Shown piece by piece: positions 29,040-39,046 of a DNA stretch of 41,139 bases. The stretch comes from Pseudomonadales bacterium. GTDB taxonomy: Bacteria > Pseudomonadota > Gammaproteobacteria > Pseudomonadales > Azotimanducaceae. Made by a program: the position numbers and the translations under genes. The notes beneath the pieces were generated by a model that searched no databases, was not told the DNA's origin, and saw only the letters and a list, made by a program, of their open reading frames with translations. Every line of letters begins with the position of its first letter. Positions within the stretch are counted from its first letter, which is position 1. The stretch is from contig JAHRWB010000080.1 in the NCBI GenBank assembly GCA_019090385.1, positions 1-41,139 of the forward strand. The letters are read 5' to 3'.

Positions 29040-29981
29040 TCAGGCCTGTTGTGACAATTGTTTGCGGGCAAATTCACTTATACGCTGACGATAATGCTCA
29101 ATGGTCTGACCGGTCATAACACTCATGCTTTCGTCACGTAAATCTCCACCGAGATTCTCAGCCAGATCCTGGGCAACGAATAACATATCTTCAAAGCTCT
29201 CCATTGCATTTGCCGGGCCCGGCAACTGAAGAAAAAAACTAACTCCCGGCGTTTGATAATTGTCAATATCACTTAAATCAAAACAACCTGGTTCCACAGC
29301 ACTTGCGACACTGAACTGTACTGCTTTGGTCATAGCATCTTGACGATGGAATATACTCATAAACCCGTATTTCATCGTATTGCGTAGAAACACTTCAACC
29401 AGGTCACTGCCCTCAAACACACTATGAGTCAAACCGAACACATTGATGATGATTAGTTCTTCAACATCTCGAGTAGTAACTTCAGTGGTGTCAGCATCTG
29501 AGGCTTTTCGGGTATTGAACATACTTTCTGAATTAGGCTCAACCCGAGGTTCTGCGACAATCGCGGCCGCCTGCTCTGCTTCACCCAGGTCCAGGCTGCC
29601 CTGCTCACCTTCATACCGTGCTTTTTGAACGTCATTTTGCCGTTCTTCCACAATAATGCCGGCACTGTCATGGGCAGATTTTTCTTCCCCTGATTTAGCT
29701 TGATTGTGCCCTGCAACCAGTATCTCGCCGGGGTCCTTTTTATCCTGCGTACTCCTGGACCGGTTCAATACCAAATCCATCTTACTACGAATCCTCGCTC
29801 CTCCATTTGGCAACTCGGAGCGAAGTAAATCCAGATCATCAACTTCTTCACGAGGAACACTGTGATCAATATCCATTAGCAATGCACCCCGCCGGTTACG
29901 CAGCCCTAGCCAAAAACCATGTGCAACAACCGCCAGCAGTAGTAAGCCACCCCCAATAAGAATCCAGTCTTTAATATCCAT
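29040..29981 (-). CDS. zipA: cell division protein ZipA
   Basis: A 313-residue inner-membrane protein that tethers FtsZ to the membrane at the division ring. It has one N-terminal helix (about 5-25, WILIGGGLLLLAVVAHGFWLG) with the rest cytoplasmic, a charged variable linker (about 40-170) and the C-terminal FtsZ-binding domain (about 170-305). The last contains LIIINVFGLTHSVFEGSDLVE and YGFMSIFHR. TAGGAG precedes the ATG. It lies between smc and ligA. Confidence 0.95.
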   Translation of the reverse strand: MDIKDWILIGGGLLLLAVVAHGFWLGLRNRRGALLMDIDHSVPREEVDDLDLLRSELPNGGARIRSKMDLVLNRSRSTQDKKDPGEILVAGHNQAKSGEEKSAHDSAGIIVEERQNDVQKARYEGEQGSLDLGEAEQAAAIVAEPRVEPNSESMFNTRKASDADTTEVTTRDVEELIIINVFGLTHSVFEGSDLVEVFLRNTMKYGFMSIFHRQDAMTKAVQFSVASAVEPGCFDLSDIDNYQTPGVSFFLQLPGPANAMESFEDMLFVAQDLAENLGGDLRDESMSVMTGQTIEHYRQRISEFARKQLSQQA

Positions 29982-30043
29982 CTGTGTCTGCGCTCCTATC
30001 TTTTTCCTGCCCAGTTATTGGCACAATACTGTGTAACACAAGT

Positions 30044-33000
30044 TTATACTACGGCCAGTTCCGCAGCTTCTTCTACATCAACCGACACCAGTCTGGAGAC
30101 ACCCGGCTCATTCATGGTTACCCCCATTAAATGATCCGCCATTTCCATGGTAATTTTGTTATGGGTAATAACAATAAACTGAACGCTTTCAGACATCTCG
30201 GCAATAAGATTGGCAAAACGCTGAACATTCGAATCATCTAGTGGCGCATCAACCTCATCCAGCATACAAACCGGACTGGGATTAAGCCTAAAAATTGAAA
30301 AAATCAGCGCTATTGCAGTCAGCGCTTTCTCCCCACCAGATAACAAGTGTACGCTGGAATTACGCTTACCGGGTGGTCTGGCCATTAGACTAATACCGGT
30401 ATCCAGCAAGTCTTCACCTGTCATTTCCAAGTATGCATGACCTCCACCAAATACTTTCGGAAACAGATCACCAAGATTGCTATTAACTTCCTCGAAGGTC
30501 TCTTTAAAGCGTGAACGTGTTTCCCGATCAATTTTTTGAATCGCACCCTGCAGCATGTCCAGTGCACTCTGTAAATCGTCATTTTGTTCATCAAGATAGC
30601 TGAGACGCTCTGACTGGGTTTTAAATTCTTCTATAGCGGCTAAATTGATCGGCCCCAGACGCTCAATACGTTTCACTGTCCGGGCTAGTTTTTCAGCCCA
30701 CTCAGGTTCCACTGCATTCTCCGGCAGGCTCGATTTTATTTCCTCAAAAGCCAGTCCGGTTTCGCCAATCTGCTCACGCAGGCCGGTTTGGGTAACGATT
30801 TGTCCCTGCCGCTCGACGCGCGCCTGCTCTATGGTCGATCGCACTTTCTCAACAGCCATTTCCCTGTCACTTCGCAGTGCCTCCTGCTCCCTCACCTGAC
30901 TATCAGCCTGTTCCAGTAAAATGCGCACTTCTGTCAACTTTTGCTCCACAGAAATACGAGTTTTCAGTTTTTCATCCAACTCTTGCTGCAGTTTGGGCAA
31001 AGGGATCTGGCTCTCGCCAATATTCTGATCAAGGTCAGATTTACGCTGGGTCAATTCTTTCTGCTGGTCTAACAAGCGCTGTCGAGCAGTCTCAGTTGCC
31101 TGCAAGCGCGTCTCCAGCCCTTGCACAGTCGAATTCAACTGGTGGAAACGATCACGATCACTGCGCGCCTTTTGTCGGTGAACTTCAAGCTTAGCCAAAC
31201 TTGATTCCCGCTCCAGACGTTTTTCCTCTCCCGTAGTTTCCAGGGTTTCCAGGGCGAGAACAGCAGTAGTTAGGGCTTCCCTGGCCTCGTTCAAGCGCTC
31301 AAGTTCTTGACTTAGCTGCTCGGATATTTCAGAACGCTCCTTTTCCAAACGAATGCGCCGCGCGTCTGCTTCTTCCAAACGAACCTTATGTACCCCGTGA
31401 TCCGCACGTATATGGCCAAGCTTCTGGTTGATTTCATTAGCCCGTTGCTGCAGCTGTTCACGCGTTTGTTCAAGCAGCTCTACTGCTTTTCTACCTTGAT
31501 TGATCTCACCCTGTAACTCATTGAGGTGTTTCTCTGCGGCCTCGACATCAATGTTCAGGCGCTCCAGCTCTAACCCTCGCTGAATGATGCCAGTATCGTC
31601 CGGATGCGCTCTGTCAACACTGACCCAATCCATACCAAGCCACACGCCAGAGCGTGTGACAATTGTCTCACCTGCCTGCAAAGTGGATTGATGTTTTATA
31701 GCCTGCTCCAGAGAATCTGCAGCAAAAACCCGGTGCAACAATGTCCCCAAAGACCGTTCAGATCGCACCAATGTATGTAGTGCCGGTAACACACCGTCAA
31801 AAACCTGAGTTTGACCGGCATCCAATAAAATCACAGCGCCTTCTTCCAGGGCTTCCAGATCGTGAGCATGTAAACTAATATCGTCGACGCAAATTCCTTT
31901 GAGACGCTCACCCAAGACCATCTCAACAGCGCTCTCCCAACCCGGCTCTACACTGAGTTTATCACCAATACGCGGCGCCTCTGACAATTCATGAGCAGCA
32001 ATCCAGTCCTCAGAACTGCCTGTCTGTCGCCCCAATGCCGCAGCCTGCACTGCTTCCAGGGAAGCTAATTCATGACGAATAGTCTGGACCTGGGCACGCG
32101 CTTTATCTACCAGGCGCTCGGTACGCAGTAACTCCTCACGAGCACTCGCCAGCTGTTGAATATTTTTATCTATCTCGGATTCCAGTGCGGACAGTTCGGA
32201 TTCCAGCACTCCGATTTCCGCCGCAAGACTTTTAACATGACCATCAGAACTTGTAAGATCGACAGGTTCTTCACTGTCCAGGCTCTGTAAGCGCCCTCTC
32301 AATCGCACGATGACCTGCTCCAGGTGTTCTATTCTAGAAGCCTGGACCTCAGCATCGCGTTGATGTTCTGCACGTTTGTGACTGAAACTTTCCCAATCTT
32401 GCTGTTGATTGCGAACATTCTCTTCGATCTCTGCCAGCATGCTGCCAGACGTTTTGTCAGTGGCTTCGGCAGTCTCAATTTTAGGACGCAACTCACTCAG
32501 CTCACAACTCAGTTGCTCAATCTGCTCATCATCCATTTTTTGCTGACGCTGGGTTTCCTCAATGCGCTGATCCACTGACTCACGATCCTGGGCCAATTGG
32601 GATACACGTTGCTCATTAAACTGAACAGCCTCCTCTATACGGGATATATCAGCGCCCAGCTGGTAATACTGGCCCTGCACCACGTTAAAACTATCACTGT
32701 GTTCAGTGTGCTCCAGCCGCAATTTTTCGATGGCGGTATCAAGTGCTTGCCGAGCCGCCTGAGCACGTTCCAGCTCCACCATCAATTCAGCTATTCGTAT
32801 TTCTCGCTGATTTAACGCTTCTTCTATAGCGATTAATCGTAATGCATACAATTCTGCCCTGGATTGTCGCTCCTGAGCTTTCAACTCCCGATACTTTTCT
32901 GCCGCAGCAGACTGGCGTTTCAAATGGTTCAACTGACGACCCAACTCTTCTCGGATATCGTTCAGCCGTTCCAGATTTTCTCTCGTATGTTTTATTCTGT

Positions 33001-33544
33001 TTTCTGTTTCACGGCGACGCTCTTTGTATTTTGAAATACCCGCGGCTTCTTCCAGAAAAACCCGTAAATCTTCAGGCCTGGCTTCTACCAATTGGCTGAT
33101 CATGCCCTGTTCAATTATGGAATAGCTGCGAGGGCCAAAGCCTGTACCCAAAAAGATATCCTGGATATCTCTACGACGGCAGCGGGTCCCGTTGAGGAAG
33201 TAAGTGGAGGTCGAATCCCGCGTCACCAGCCGGCGAATAGCTATTTCATTATAGGCTGCATATTCGCCACCTATCCGGCCATCACTATTATCAAACAACA
33301 GCTCAATAGATGCCTGAACCGTCGGTTTTCGTGTTGAAGAGCCGCTGAAGATAACGTCAGTTAAAGATTCTGCGCGCAATTGCTTGGCGGAGCTTTCACC
33401 CATTACCCAGCGTACAGCATCAATAACATTGGATTTTCCACAACCATTGGGACCAACAACCGCACTACGGTTGCCAGGAAACGTTACTGTGGTCGAGTCA
33501 ACGAAAGATTTGAACCCGGCTAACTTGATTTGCTTTAAACGCAT
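30044..33544 (-). CDS. smc: chromosome segregation protein SMC
   Basis: A 1166-residue SMC ATPase that condenses and organises the chromosome. The N-terminal head carries the Walker A GPNGCGKS (31-38) and a Q-loop region. Two long coiled coils surround a hinge (about 520-660). The C-terminal head has the ABC signature LLSGGEKA (about 1065) and Walker B VCMLDEVDAPLDD. All features needed for activity are present. The start MRLKQIKLAGFKSF is the standard SMC beginning, so the ATG at 33544 is right even though no good Shine-Dalgarno precedes it. The first 13 bases of the gene are copied upstream (see the repeat entry). Partners scpA and scpB are not in the window. Confidence 0.97.
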   Translation of the reverse strand: MRLKQIKLAGFKSFVDSTTVTFPGNRSAVVGPNGCGKSNVIDAVRWVMGESSAKQLRAESLTDVIFSGSSTRKPTVQASIELLFDNSDGRIGGEYAAYNEIAIRRLVTRDSTSTYFLNGTRCRRRDIQDIFLGTGFGPRSYSIIEQGMISQLVEARPEDLRVFLEEAAGISKYKERRRETENRIKHTRENLERLNDIREELGRQLNHLKRQSAAAEKYRELKAQERQSRAELYALRLIAIEEALNQREIRIAELMVELERAQAARQALDTAIEKLRLEHTEHSDSFNVVQGQYYQLGADISRIEEAVQFNEQRVSQLAQDRESVDQRIEETQRQQKMDDEQIEQLSCELSELRPKIETAEATDKTSGSMLAEIEENVRNQQQDWESFSHKRAEHQRDAEVQASRIEHLEQVIVRLRGRLQSLDSEEPVDLTSSDGHVKSLAAEIGVLESELSALESEIDKNIQQLASAREELLRTERLVDKARAQVQTIRHELASLEAVQAAALGRQTGSSEDWIAAHELSEAPRIGDKLSVEPGWESAVEMVLGERLKGICVDDISLHAHDLEALEEGAVILLDAGQTQVFDGVLPALHTLVRSERSLGTLLHRVFAADSLEQAIKHQSTLQAGETIVTRSGVWLGMDWVSVDRAHPDDTGIIQRGLELERLNIDVEAAEKHLNELQGEINQGRKAVELLEQTREQLQQRANEINQKLGHIRADHGVHKVRLEEADARRIRLEKERSEISEQLSQELERLNEAREALTTAVLALETLETTGEEKRLERESSLAKLEVHRQKARSDRDRFHQLNSTVQGLETRLQATETARQRLLDQQKELTQRKSDLDQNIGESQIPLPKLQQELDEKLKTRISVEQKLTEVRILLEQADSQVREQEALRSDREMAVEKVRSTIEQARVERQGQIVTQTGLREQIGETGLAFEEIKSSLPENAVEPEWAEKLARTVKRIERLGPINLAAIEEFKTQSERLSYLDEQNDDLQSALDMLQGAIQKIDRETRSRFKETFEEVNSNLGDLFPKVFGGGHAYLEMTGEDLLDTGISLMARPPGKRNSSVHLLSGGEKALTAIALIFSIFRLNPSPVCMLDEVDAPLDDSNVQRFANLIAEMSESVQFIVITHNKITMEMADHLMGVTMNEPGVSRLVSVDVEEAAELAVV

Positions 33545-33606
33545 ACTATTAGCTTTAAACGTATACTATTAGCTTTAAACGCATGTGGTTCGCTTTTTAG
33601 ACGCAT
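33532..33606 (-). repeat. tandem duplication of the smc translation start
   Basis: On the minus strand the smc start ATGCGTTTAAAGC is preceded by copies at 20-base steps: ATACGTTTAAAGC starting at 33564 and ATGCGTTTAAAGC starting at 33584. A weaker copy, ATGCGTCTAAAAAGC, starts at 33606. The 20-bp unit (GCTTTAAACGCATACTATTA on the plus strand) occurs at 33532-33551 and, with one mismatch, at 33552-33571. The ATGs at 33584 and 33606 open short frames of 9 and 23 codons. Both are out of frame with smc and end at or just past its start. Confidence 0.9.
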
Positions 33607-33785
33607 GTTGTAACCAGTACTCTACAACTAAATCCAGCCGAGAATAAGTTTCCCCCGACGACGGAAAAAATAAAAAATTAAACGTCCTTCAAGCGCAGCT
33701 TTAGGACCCTCTCGGGGGGTCTATTGGCAAGCCGTCCTCCGCCTTGATAGTTTACTGAACTGAGGCAGAAAAAACACTAAAAACG
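33607..33785. other. spacer between smc and the gntR-type gene
   Basis: It holds a GC-rich hairpin, GACCC-tctcggg-GGGTC near 33706-33722, without a T-run on either side. It also has an A/T-rich stretch near 33664-33680. The smc promoter and the end of the gntR-type transcript must lie here. Individual elements cannot be fixed with confidence. Confidence 0.35.
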
Positions 33786-34460
33786 CTAATGAATTGAAAT
33801 TTCCAAAGCCAGTGCTTTTTCAGCCAGATAATGCTGAAGAATTAGCGATTCGATTTCGGCGGTATCGTTCTCCACAATAGCCTGTTTCAGAGATTGCCCC
33901 AATTCCAAGGCACCCGCGGTGCTAAACTGCGGATGTTGAGTAACCATATAAACCAAGCGCTGACCGGCAGGCATTAAATTACGTAGCACGCCTTCCAGAT
34001 AAGAATTGGTATTGGCGTCAAAACCTGCTTCAACAAGTGCCAGCCTACGGGCCACAAAATCACCAACTTTTTCATCAGCGGACAAATTTTCACCCACTTT
34101 CAAGCGATTTAGCACTGAATCCAGCGAAGCTATTACATTTTGTCCGGATTCACCATGGCATTTTTGAGCCACTCGACAGAATAATGAGCTCAAAAGTTCG
34201 GCAATCAAATCGGATAACTCCTCTATTTGAGCCGGTGTGATATCGCACACAATAGCGCCTCGACGAGGAAGAATCTCAATCAAATGCCTATTTGCCAGGA
34301 TAAGTAGCGCTTCTCTCACGGAACCCCGTGAGACACCCAGGTTTTTTGCTACCTTCAATTCCTGAATTCTTTCATTAGGTGCAAGCCGACCAAAAATAAT
34401 TTCGTCTTCCAAATGGCCGGCAATTTGTTCCGTCAAACTTTGTACAGGTCTAAACTCCAT
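33786..34460 (-). CDS. GntR-family transcriptional regulator (FadR/FCD-like)
   Basis: A 224-residue regulator. The N-terminal winged helix (about 5-75) is clear: LTEQIAGHLEDEIIFGRLAPNERI, then the recognition part VSRGSVREALLILANRHLIEILPRRGA. The C-terminal helical domain resembles FCD. However, two positions where FCD proteins carry metal-binding histidines appear as Arg (FVARRLALVEAG) and Gln (LGQSLKQAI); only a late His (LILQHY) remains. The ligand may therefore bind without metal. It stands alone between smc and the ccm operon, so its targets are unknown. Confidence 0.88.
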   Translation of the reverse strand: MEFRPVQSLTEQIAGHLEDEIIFGRLAPNERIQELKVAKNLGVSRGSVREALLILANRHLIEILPRRGAIVCDITPAQIEELSDLIAELLSSLFCRVAQKCHGESGQNVIASLDSVLNRLKVGENLSADEKVGDFVARRLALVEAGFDANTNSYLEGVLRNLMPAGQRLVYMVTQHPQFSTAGALELGQSLKQAIVENDTAEIESLILQHYLAEKALALEISIH

Positions 34461-34678
34461 GTTAATACTCCGGGTCGGATGGTCTAAATATTCTTGTTGC
34501 CCGGCATACTCGTATCAAATATCTGTGTTCTACGAACCTTGGTGCCCTAACTTCTCCGGCTTAATCATTCAAGGCTGTAGCGCAATATTAGCGAGCATGT
34601 GGCAATTATGAATTTGTGCCTAGTTCCAGAAAGCGATCCGTCGCTTCGACGCCAATTGTTATTCTCGTACGCTTTGGC
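34461..34678. other. spacer between the gntR-type gene and ccmI
   Basis: A 218-base gap. CGTCG-CTT-CGACG (34639-34651) is a short perfect hairpin about 30 bases beyond the ccmI stop. It might end the ccm transcript but lacks a T-run. No confident promoter or operator is seen. Confidence 0.35.
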
Positions 34679-35953
34679 TTAGGGTTCAAGCCGCAAAACA
34701 ATAGGCTCTACTAAGTGCGCCAATTGCACATCGCTCTGGAGAACCTCCAGATCACCGGTCTGCAGAGAAGGTTGCCCTGAAAAGCTTAATCTAGCCACCA
34801 GTTCAATTTTTTCAAACTGACTGAGCAATCTGCTTGGCATCATGGCATCGGCATCGCTCAATTCAAGCTCAATCGGTAAATCACCAACTTTTAATCGCTT
34901 TACCGCCAGGGGCATCGGCATTCCACCCTGCTCACGCGCTATCACAAATACCACAGTGTCAGGACTCGCTTCAATTGATGCATCCAAACTCAGATGAATG
35001 GACACTCTGCCGGCCTGCACCTGGGCGACGCCAGGAAAGCTCTTAGTCCTATGCCTGGCACCTGCAGCCTGTTTTTTAGACATATCCGTGACCTGAATAG
35101 AATCCATACCTGCCAACTCACGGGCACGTTGTATGCCGGACCTAAAACTGGCGGCCTTCGCGCCGCTCAGACCACCCGCCAAACCCTGCTGTAAATATTT
35201 AACAGCAGCTTCCCCATCCTGATCCTGAAATGCCTGGATGGCTAGCATTTCCAAAATGATGCTCTGGTGAGGTGCACGTTTTAAAATAGATTGCATTGCC
35301 TCCCGATTTTGCGCGGTTATCTGTCCATCAGCAGCTAGATATTTTGCCTGGACCAGCGAAGTCTCAATATTTACATCATGTCCCACCAGTGACTTAAGTT
35401 TGCTGAAGGCTTTTACAGATTGACTGAACGTACCACGTTTCATATGAGCATGGCCCAGCAAATACCACGCCCCGGTATCCTCCGGGTGAGAAATCAATCG
35501 GGCATCAAGCAGTTGGACAAGCCGATTTACTTTTTGCGGCTCGGGTGACTGCGCGTCCAATACTTTGGACATTTGCTGTATTTCGACTTCAGCCCAAGCG
35601 CCCTGCTCCAGATAAAACAACCAGGAAGCTACACACACCAACACCGCACTGGATATGGCTAGCAGTCTATACGGCATAGCACCAGTACGCTTATGACCAG
35701 CTGACAACTGGCGCGTGTCGCTTAATAAACTCAGCCCAAGTTCTTCCTTTAGCTGTTGGTACTCGGCCATTGAAAGCAACTCAGATTCAAACTCCTCTTC
35801 CAATTCAATCAAGCGAGCTTCATATAGTCCGATATTCCCGTGCATTTGAGCGGAAGTTTCTATACTAAAAGCCGCTGAGGGGAAAAAATACGGTATCACT
35901 ACAAAGCCCGCAGCGAGTATAAGTAGGAGACAAACCCAAAAATAAAAAGACAT
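34679..35953 (-). CDS. ccmI: cytochrome c biogenesis protein CcmI
   Basis: A membrane protein of about 424 residues that holds apocytochrome c for heme ligation together with CcmF and CcmH. The first helix (FYFWVCLLLILAAGFVVIPYFF), a cytoplasmic leucine-zipper-like loop (LYEARLIELEEEFESELL) and the second helix (about 96-114, RLLAISSAVLVCVASWLFYL) follow the CcmI plan. TPR-like repeats (about 130-270) and a periplasmic beta-rich tail complete it. The ATG at 35953 is preferred to the TTG one codon earlier. It begins three bases after the ccmH stop and ends the operon. Confidence 0.9.
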   Translation of the reverse strand: MSFYFWVCLLLILAAGFVVIPYFFPSAAFSIETSAQMHGNIGLYEARLIELEEEFESELLSMAEYQQLKEELGLSLLSDTRQLSAGHKRTGAMPYRLLAISSAVLVCVASWLFYLEQGAWAEVEIQQMSKVLDAQSPEPQKVNRLVQLLDARLISHPEDTGAWYLLGHAHMKRGTFSQSVKAFSKLKSLVGHDVNIETSLVQAKYLAADGQITAQNREAMQSILKRAPHQSIILEMLAIQAFQDQDGEAAVKYLQQGLAGGLSGAKAASFRSGIQRARELAGMDSIQVTDMSKKQAAGARHRTKSFPGVAQVQAGRVSIHLSLDASIEASPDTVVFVIAREQGGMPMPLAVKRLKVGDLPIELELSDADAMMPSRLLSQFEKIELVARLSFSGQPSLQTGDLEVLQSDVQLAHLVEPIVLRLEP

Positions 35954-35956
35954 CAA

Positions 35957-36445
35957 TCAATCCTGATCATTGGAAGCATCACGCTCGCCCAGTAATTTTT
36001 CCAAATCTGCACGTTCTTCATCGTTCATCGCGCGCGCCGCAGAACGCTGCAAACCGCGCAAAAAATAGGACCCTAGCAACAACACCAGCAAAGGGCCGAG
36101 CCACAATACCCAGGTATCCATACGAAACGGAGGGTCGTACAACACAAAATCACCGTACCGGCTTTGCATAAATTCAGTTATCTGCTCATCGCTTAAATCT
36201 TCCATTACCATGCGTGACACCTCACGGCGCAAATCTGCAGCAATGGGTCCATCAGAACCTGCTAGATTTGTGTTCAGGCACTTTGGACATCTGAAAATTG
36301 CGATCAGACTCTGATAACGCTTTTCCTGAGCTTCAGTTGCAAAGTCAAATACATCTATCACCTCCCCTGCAGCAATAGGTAAAGACATCATTACCACAAC
36401 CAAAAACTTCAGCATTATCTCTCTGTTGTAACTAAACATAATCAT
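35957..36445 (-). CDS. ccmH: cytochrome c maturation thiol oxidoreductase CcmH (CcmL-type)
   Basis: A 162-residue protein with an N-terminal signal segment, a periplasmic thioredoxin-active pair FRCPKC (C53, C56) in its three-helix domain, and one C-terminal membrane helix (about 112-132). It reduces the CxxCH thiols of apocytochrome c. The usual RCxxCQNQ signature reads RCPKCLNTN here, a modest variation. The start ATG overlaps the ccmG stop as ATGA. The short form shows that CcmH and CcmI are separate proteins in this organism, unlike the fused E. coli CcmH. Confidence 0.93.
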   Translation of the reverse strand: MIMFSYNREIMLKFLVVVMMSLPIAAGEVIDVFDFATEAQEKRYQSLIAIFRCPKCLNTNLAGSDGPIAADLRREVSRMVMEDLSDEQITEFMQSRYGDFVLYDPPFRMDTWVLWLGPLLVLLLGSYFLRGLQRSAARAMNDEERADLEKLLGERDASNDQD

Positions 36446-37017
36446 GACGGATCAACCACGCTATCGGGATCAAAAAATTTCAACGTCTTCAGCCTGGGTT
36501 CGAGTTCATCCCGCCAGATACGTGAGTTTATGTCACCCACACGTTTGTACAAAATTGTACTCTCAGCATCCAGTAAAAATGACTCTGGCGCACCATAGAC
36601 CCCCAGATCAATGCCAAGCCTTCCATCACTATCGAAAATATTAACACTGTATGGATCCCCATATGCTTCCAGCCAGGAAAGCGCTTTATCTCGCTTATCT
36701 TTATAAACGATGCCAACTATTTCCAGACCATATTTTTTTTTCAGGCGCAGTAACTCAGCATGCTCTGCCTTGCAGGTTGGACACCAAGTTGCCCATACAT
36801 TAACCAGTACTATCCGCCCTTTTATATCTTCATTGGTGACGAGTCGATTGCTATCCTTAAGTCCGGGCAGGCTAAATGCCGGCATGGATTTTTTAAGTAA
36901 AGCGGAAGGTAAAATATGAGGATCATTAAACGAAAACCCCAGCAATAGAATAACTGCGAGTAGTAAAAATCCGCAAAGCGGTATAAACATACGCCATCGA
37001 TTCATTGTGCTAGCCAT
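36442..37017 (-). CDS. ccmG: thiol:disulfide interchange protein CcmG/DsbE
   Basis: A membrane-anchored periplasmic thioredoxin-like protein that keeps apocytochrome c or CcmH reduced. From the ATG at 37017 it has 191 residues: one N-terminal helix (about 10-29), then a thioredoxin fold with WCPTC (C79, C82) and the cis-Pro strand YGAPESFLLD. The open frame extends to 37170, but that part lies inside ccmF and would give an abnormal leader. Starts at 37017 or 37005 fit the family length. It overlaps ccmH by four bases. Confidence 0.92.
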   Translation of the reverse strand: MASTMNRWRMFIPLCGFLLLAVILLLGFSFNDPHILPSALLKKSMPAFSLPGLKDSNRLVTNEDIKGRIVLVNVWATWCPTCKAEHAELLRLKKKYGLEIVGIVYKDKRDKALSWLEAYGDPYSVNIFDSDGRLGIDLGVYGAPESFLLDAESTILYKRVGDINSRIWRDELEPRLKTLKFFDPDSVVDPS

Positions 37018-37039
37018 GCCAGGGTACTTGAATAATTTT

Positions 37040-39046
37040 TCATGTTTGGGTTGTCTGGCTGGTAACATTTTGTTGAAGCAATTGCTCGTGCTGAAGAATC
37101 TGCGGTCGGTTAGTTTTTGTCCCGCGCAAACGCTGATAGCGCCTGTCAAAAATAGCCAGCAACCCGCCAAGGGACATCAGTAAACCACCCAGCCAAGTCC
37201 AACGAACGAAGGGTTTGTAATGTATCCTAAGTGTCCAGATCTCTCTGCCTACTTCCTCACCCAATGAAATATAAACATCTTTAAGTAAACCTGCATTAAT
37301 AGCAGCTTCAGACATGGTTTGCTGACTGGAAAAATACCGGCGCTTCTCAGGGTACAGCCAATATGGATCACCGTCACCGGAAATTAATACGCTACCCTGG
37401 GTCGCCATATAATTTTCTCCCCGAACGCTGGCCGTACCTTCAAAAGTATATGTTAGCTCGCCGAATTCAAGCGACTCACCCACAGCCATTCGCACATCTT
37501 TTTCCAGGGAGTAATGACTGGTAATACATACGCCAATAAGAACCACAGCAAAGCCCAAATGTGCAATAAACATTCCGTAATAACCTGCAGACACTCGCGC
37601 AAGCCCACTTACTCTGCCTCCGGCGCGAAACCACAAATCCTTGATGTGACTGATAATTATCCACAGTGCAAGAACCAGCGCCAAGGCCACCTGCCAGCGA
37701 TATATACCACCCAACAACAGCGGCAACAATACCCCCAGCACAATACTGAGCACTAACACCAATGCCAATTTTTGGCCCAGATAAGCGAGACTGGTCTTTT
37801 TCCAGCGTGCCGTATTTGCGGCACCCAGACACAAAGCCAAAACACCCATCACTGGCACAAACAAAGAATTAAAATACGGTACACCGATAGAAATTTTTCC
37901 ACCCTCGGTAGCAGCCTCATACACCAAAGGATAAAAGGTACCCAAAAACACAATACTCACAGCAACAATCAGTAATAAATTATTTGCTAAAAGACAGGTT
38001 TCCCGAGAAAAACCAGAAAAGGTAATTCTACTGCGTATCAGGGGTACCCGCAGGGCATACAGGGTTAACGAGCCACCTACTACCAAAACGAAAAACGAAA
38101 GAATAAATATACCCCGCTCAGGATCAACCGCAAATGCATGCACAGAAGTTAAAACGCCGGATCGAACCACGAAAGCCCCTAGCAAGCTCAGCGAAAATGT
38201 AGTTATTGCCAACAACACGGTCCAACTCTTGAAAGCCCCCCGTTTCTCGGTTACAGCTAAACTATGAATTAACGCGGTGCCTGCAAGCCAAGGCATAAAA
38301 CTGGCATTCTCAACCGGGTCCCAAAACCACCAACCTCCCCAGCCAAGCTCATAGTAGGCCCACCAACTACCCAGGGTTATACCCACAGTCAAAAAAGCCC
38401 AGGCCAAATTAGTCCAGGGGCGCGACCAACGGGCCCAGCTGGCATCCAGTCGGCCACTAAGCAAAGCGGCAATTGCAAAAGCAAAGGCCACGGAAAAACC
38501 CACATACCCGGTGTATAGCAGTGGTGGATGTACGATCAGGCCAAAATCCTGCAACAGGGGATTCAAGTCAGAACCGTCCTTAGGCGCAAAAGGTAACAAG
38601 CGCTCGAACGGATTGCTGGTAATCAATAAAAATAACAAAAACCCGAGGGATAATATGCCCATAATACCTATCACCCGGGCCCTGACATCAGCAGGTAAAT
38701 TGCGCGAAAAAATTGCCACAGCCAATGTCCAGCCAGACATAATCAAGGTCCAGAGCAAAAAGCTACCTTCATGGGCGCCCCATACCGCACTTATCTTGAA
38801 TTGCAGCGGTAATAAGGAATTAGAGTTGTTGGCAACATAGGCCACGGAAAAATCATCCGTCACAAAAGCCTGCACCAAAGCCAGAAACCCCAGCAGAATA
38901 AATACAAACTGCCCGACCACCATGGAAGTGCCCGATCGCATTAAAACCTGATCGAGGCTGCGAGCCCCCCAAAGAGAGGTCCCAGATTGAACGACACAGA
39001 TCACCAACGCAATAATTAAACTGAAGTGACCCAGCTCAGGAATCAT
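37040..39046 (-). CDS. ccmF: heme lyase subunit CcmF
   Basis: A 668-residue inner-membrane protein with about 14-15 helices that attaches heme to apocytochrome c. The WWD heme-handling motif [18 protein letters not shown] is present in the first half, and a large periplasmic domain precedes the last helix ([22 protein letters not shown]). The length is normal. It overlaps ccmE by eleven bases and ends 22 bases before the chosen ccmG start. Confidence 0.96.
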   Translation of the reverse strand: MIPELGHFSLIIALVICVVQSGTSLWGARSLDQVLMRSGTSMVVGQFVFILLGFLALVQAFVTDDFSVAYVANNSNSLLPLQFKISAVWGAHEGSFLLWTLIMSGWTLAVAIFSRNLPADVRARVIGIMGILSLGFLLFLLITSNPFERLLPFAPKDGSDLNPLLQDFGLIVHPPLLYTGYVGFSVAFAFAIAALLSGRLDASWARWSRPWTNLAWAFLTVGITLGSWWAYYELGWGGWWFWDPVENASFMPWLAGTALIHSLAVTEKRGAFKSWTVLLAITTFSLSLLGAFVVRSGVLTSVHAFAVDPERGIFILSFFVLVVGGSLTLYALRVPLIRSRITFSGFSRETCLLANNLLLIVAVSIVFLGTFYPLVYEAATEGGKISIGVPYFNSLFVPVMGVLALCLGAANTARWKKTSLAYLGQKLALVLVLSIVLGVLLPLLLGGIYRWQVALALVLALWIIISHIKDLWFRAGGRVSGLARVSAGYYGMFIAHLGFAVVLIGVCITSHYSLEKDVRMAVGESLEFGELTYTFEGTASVRGENYMATQGSVLISGDGDPYWLYPEKRRYFSSQQTMSEAAINAGLLKDVYISLGEEVGREIWTLRIHYKPFVRWTWLGGLLMSLGGLLAIFDRRYQRLRGTKTNRPQILQHEQLLQQNVTSQTTQT

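Noticed and set aside
37020-37170. Extended N-terminus for CcmG from the open frame up to 37170
   Set aside because: This part overlaps the end of ccmF and would place ~50 unrelated residues before the membrane anchor; starts at 37017 or 37005 fit the family.
37656-37664. DnaA-box-like TTATCCACA
   Set aside because: A single site inside ccmF coding sequence, with no cluster and no origin-like neighbourhood.
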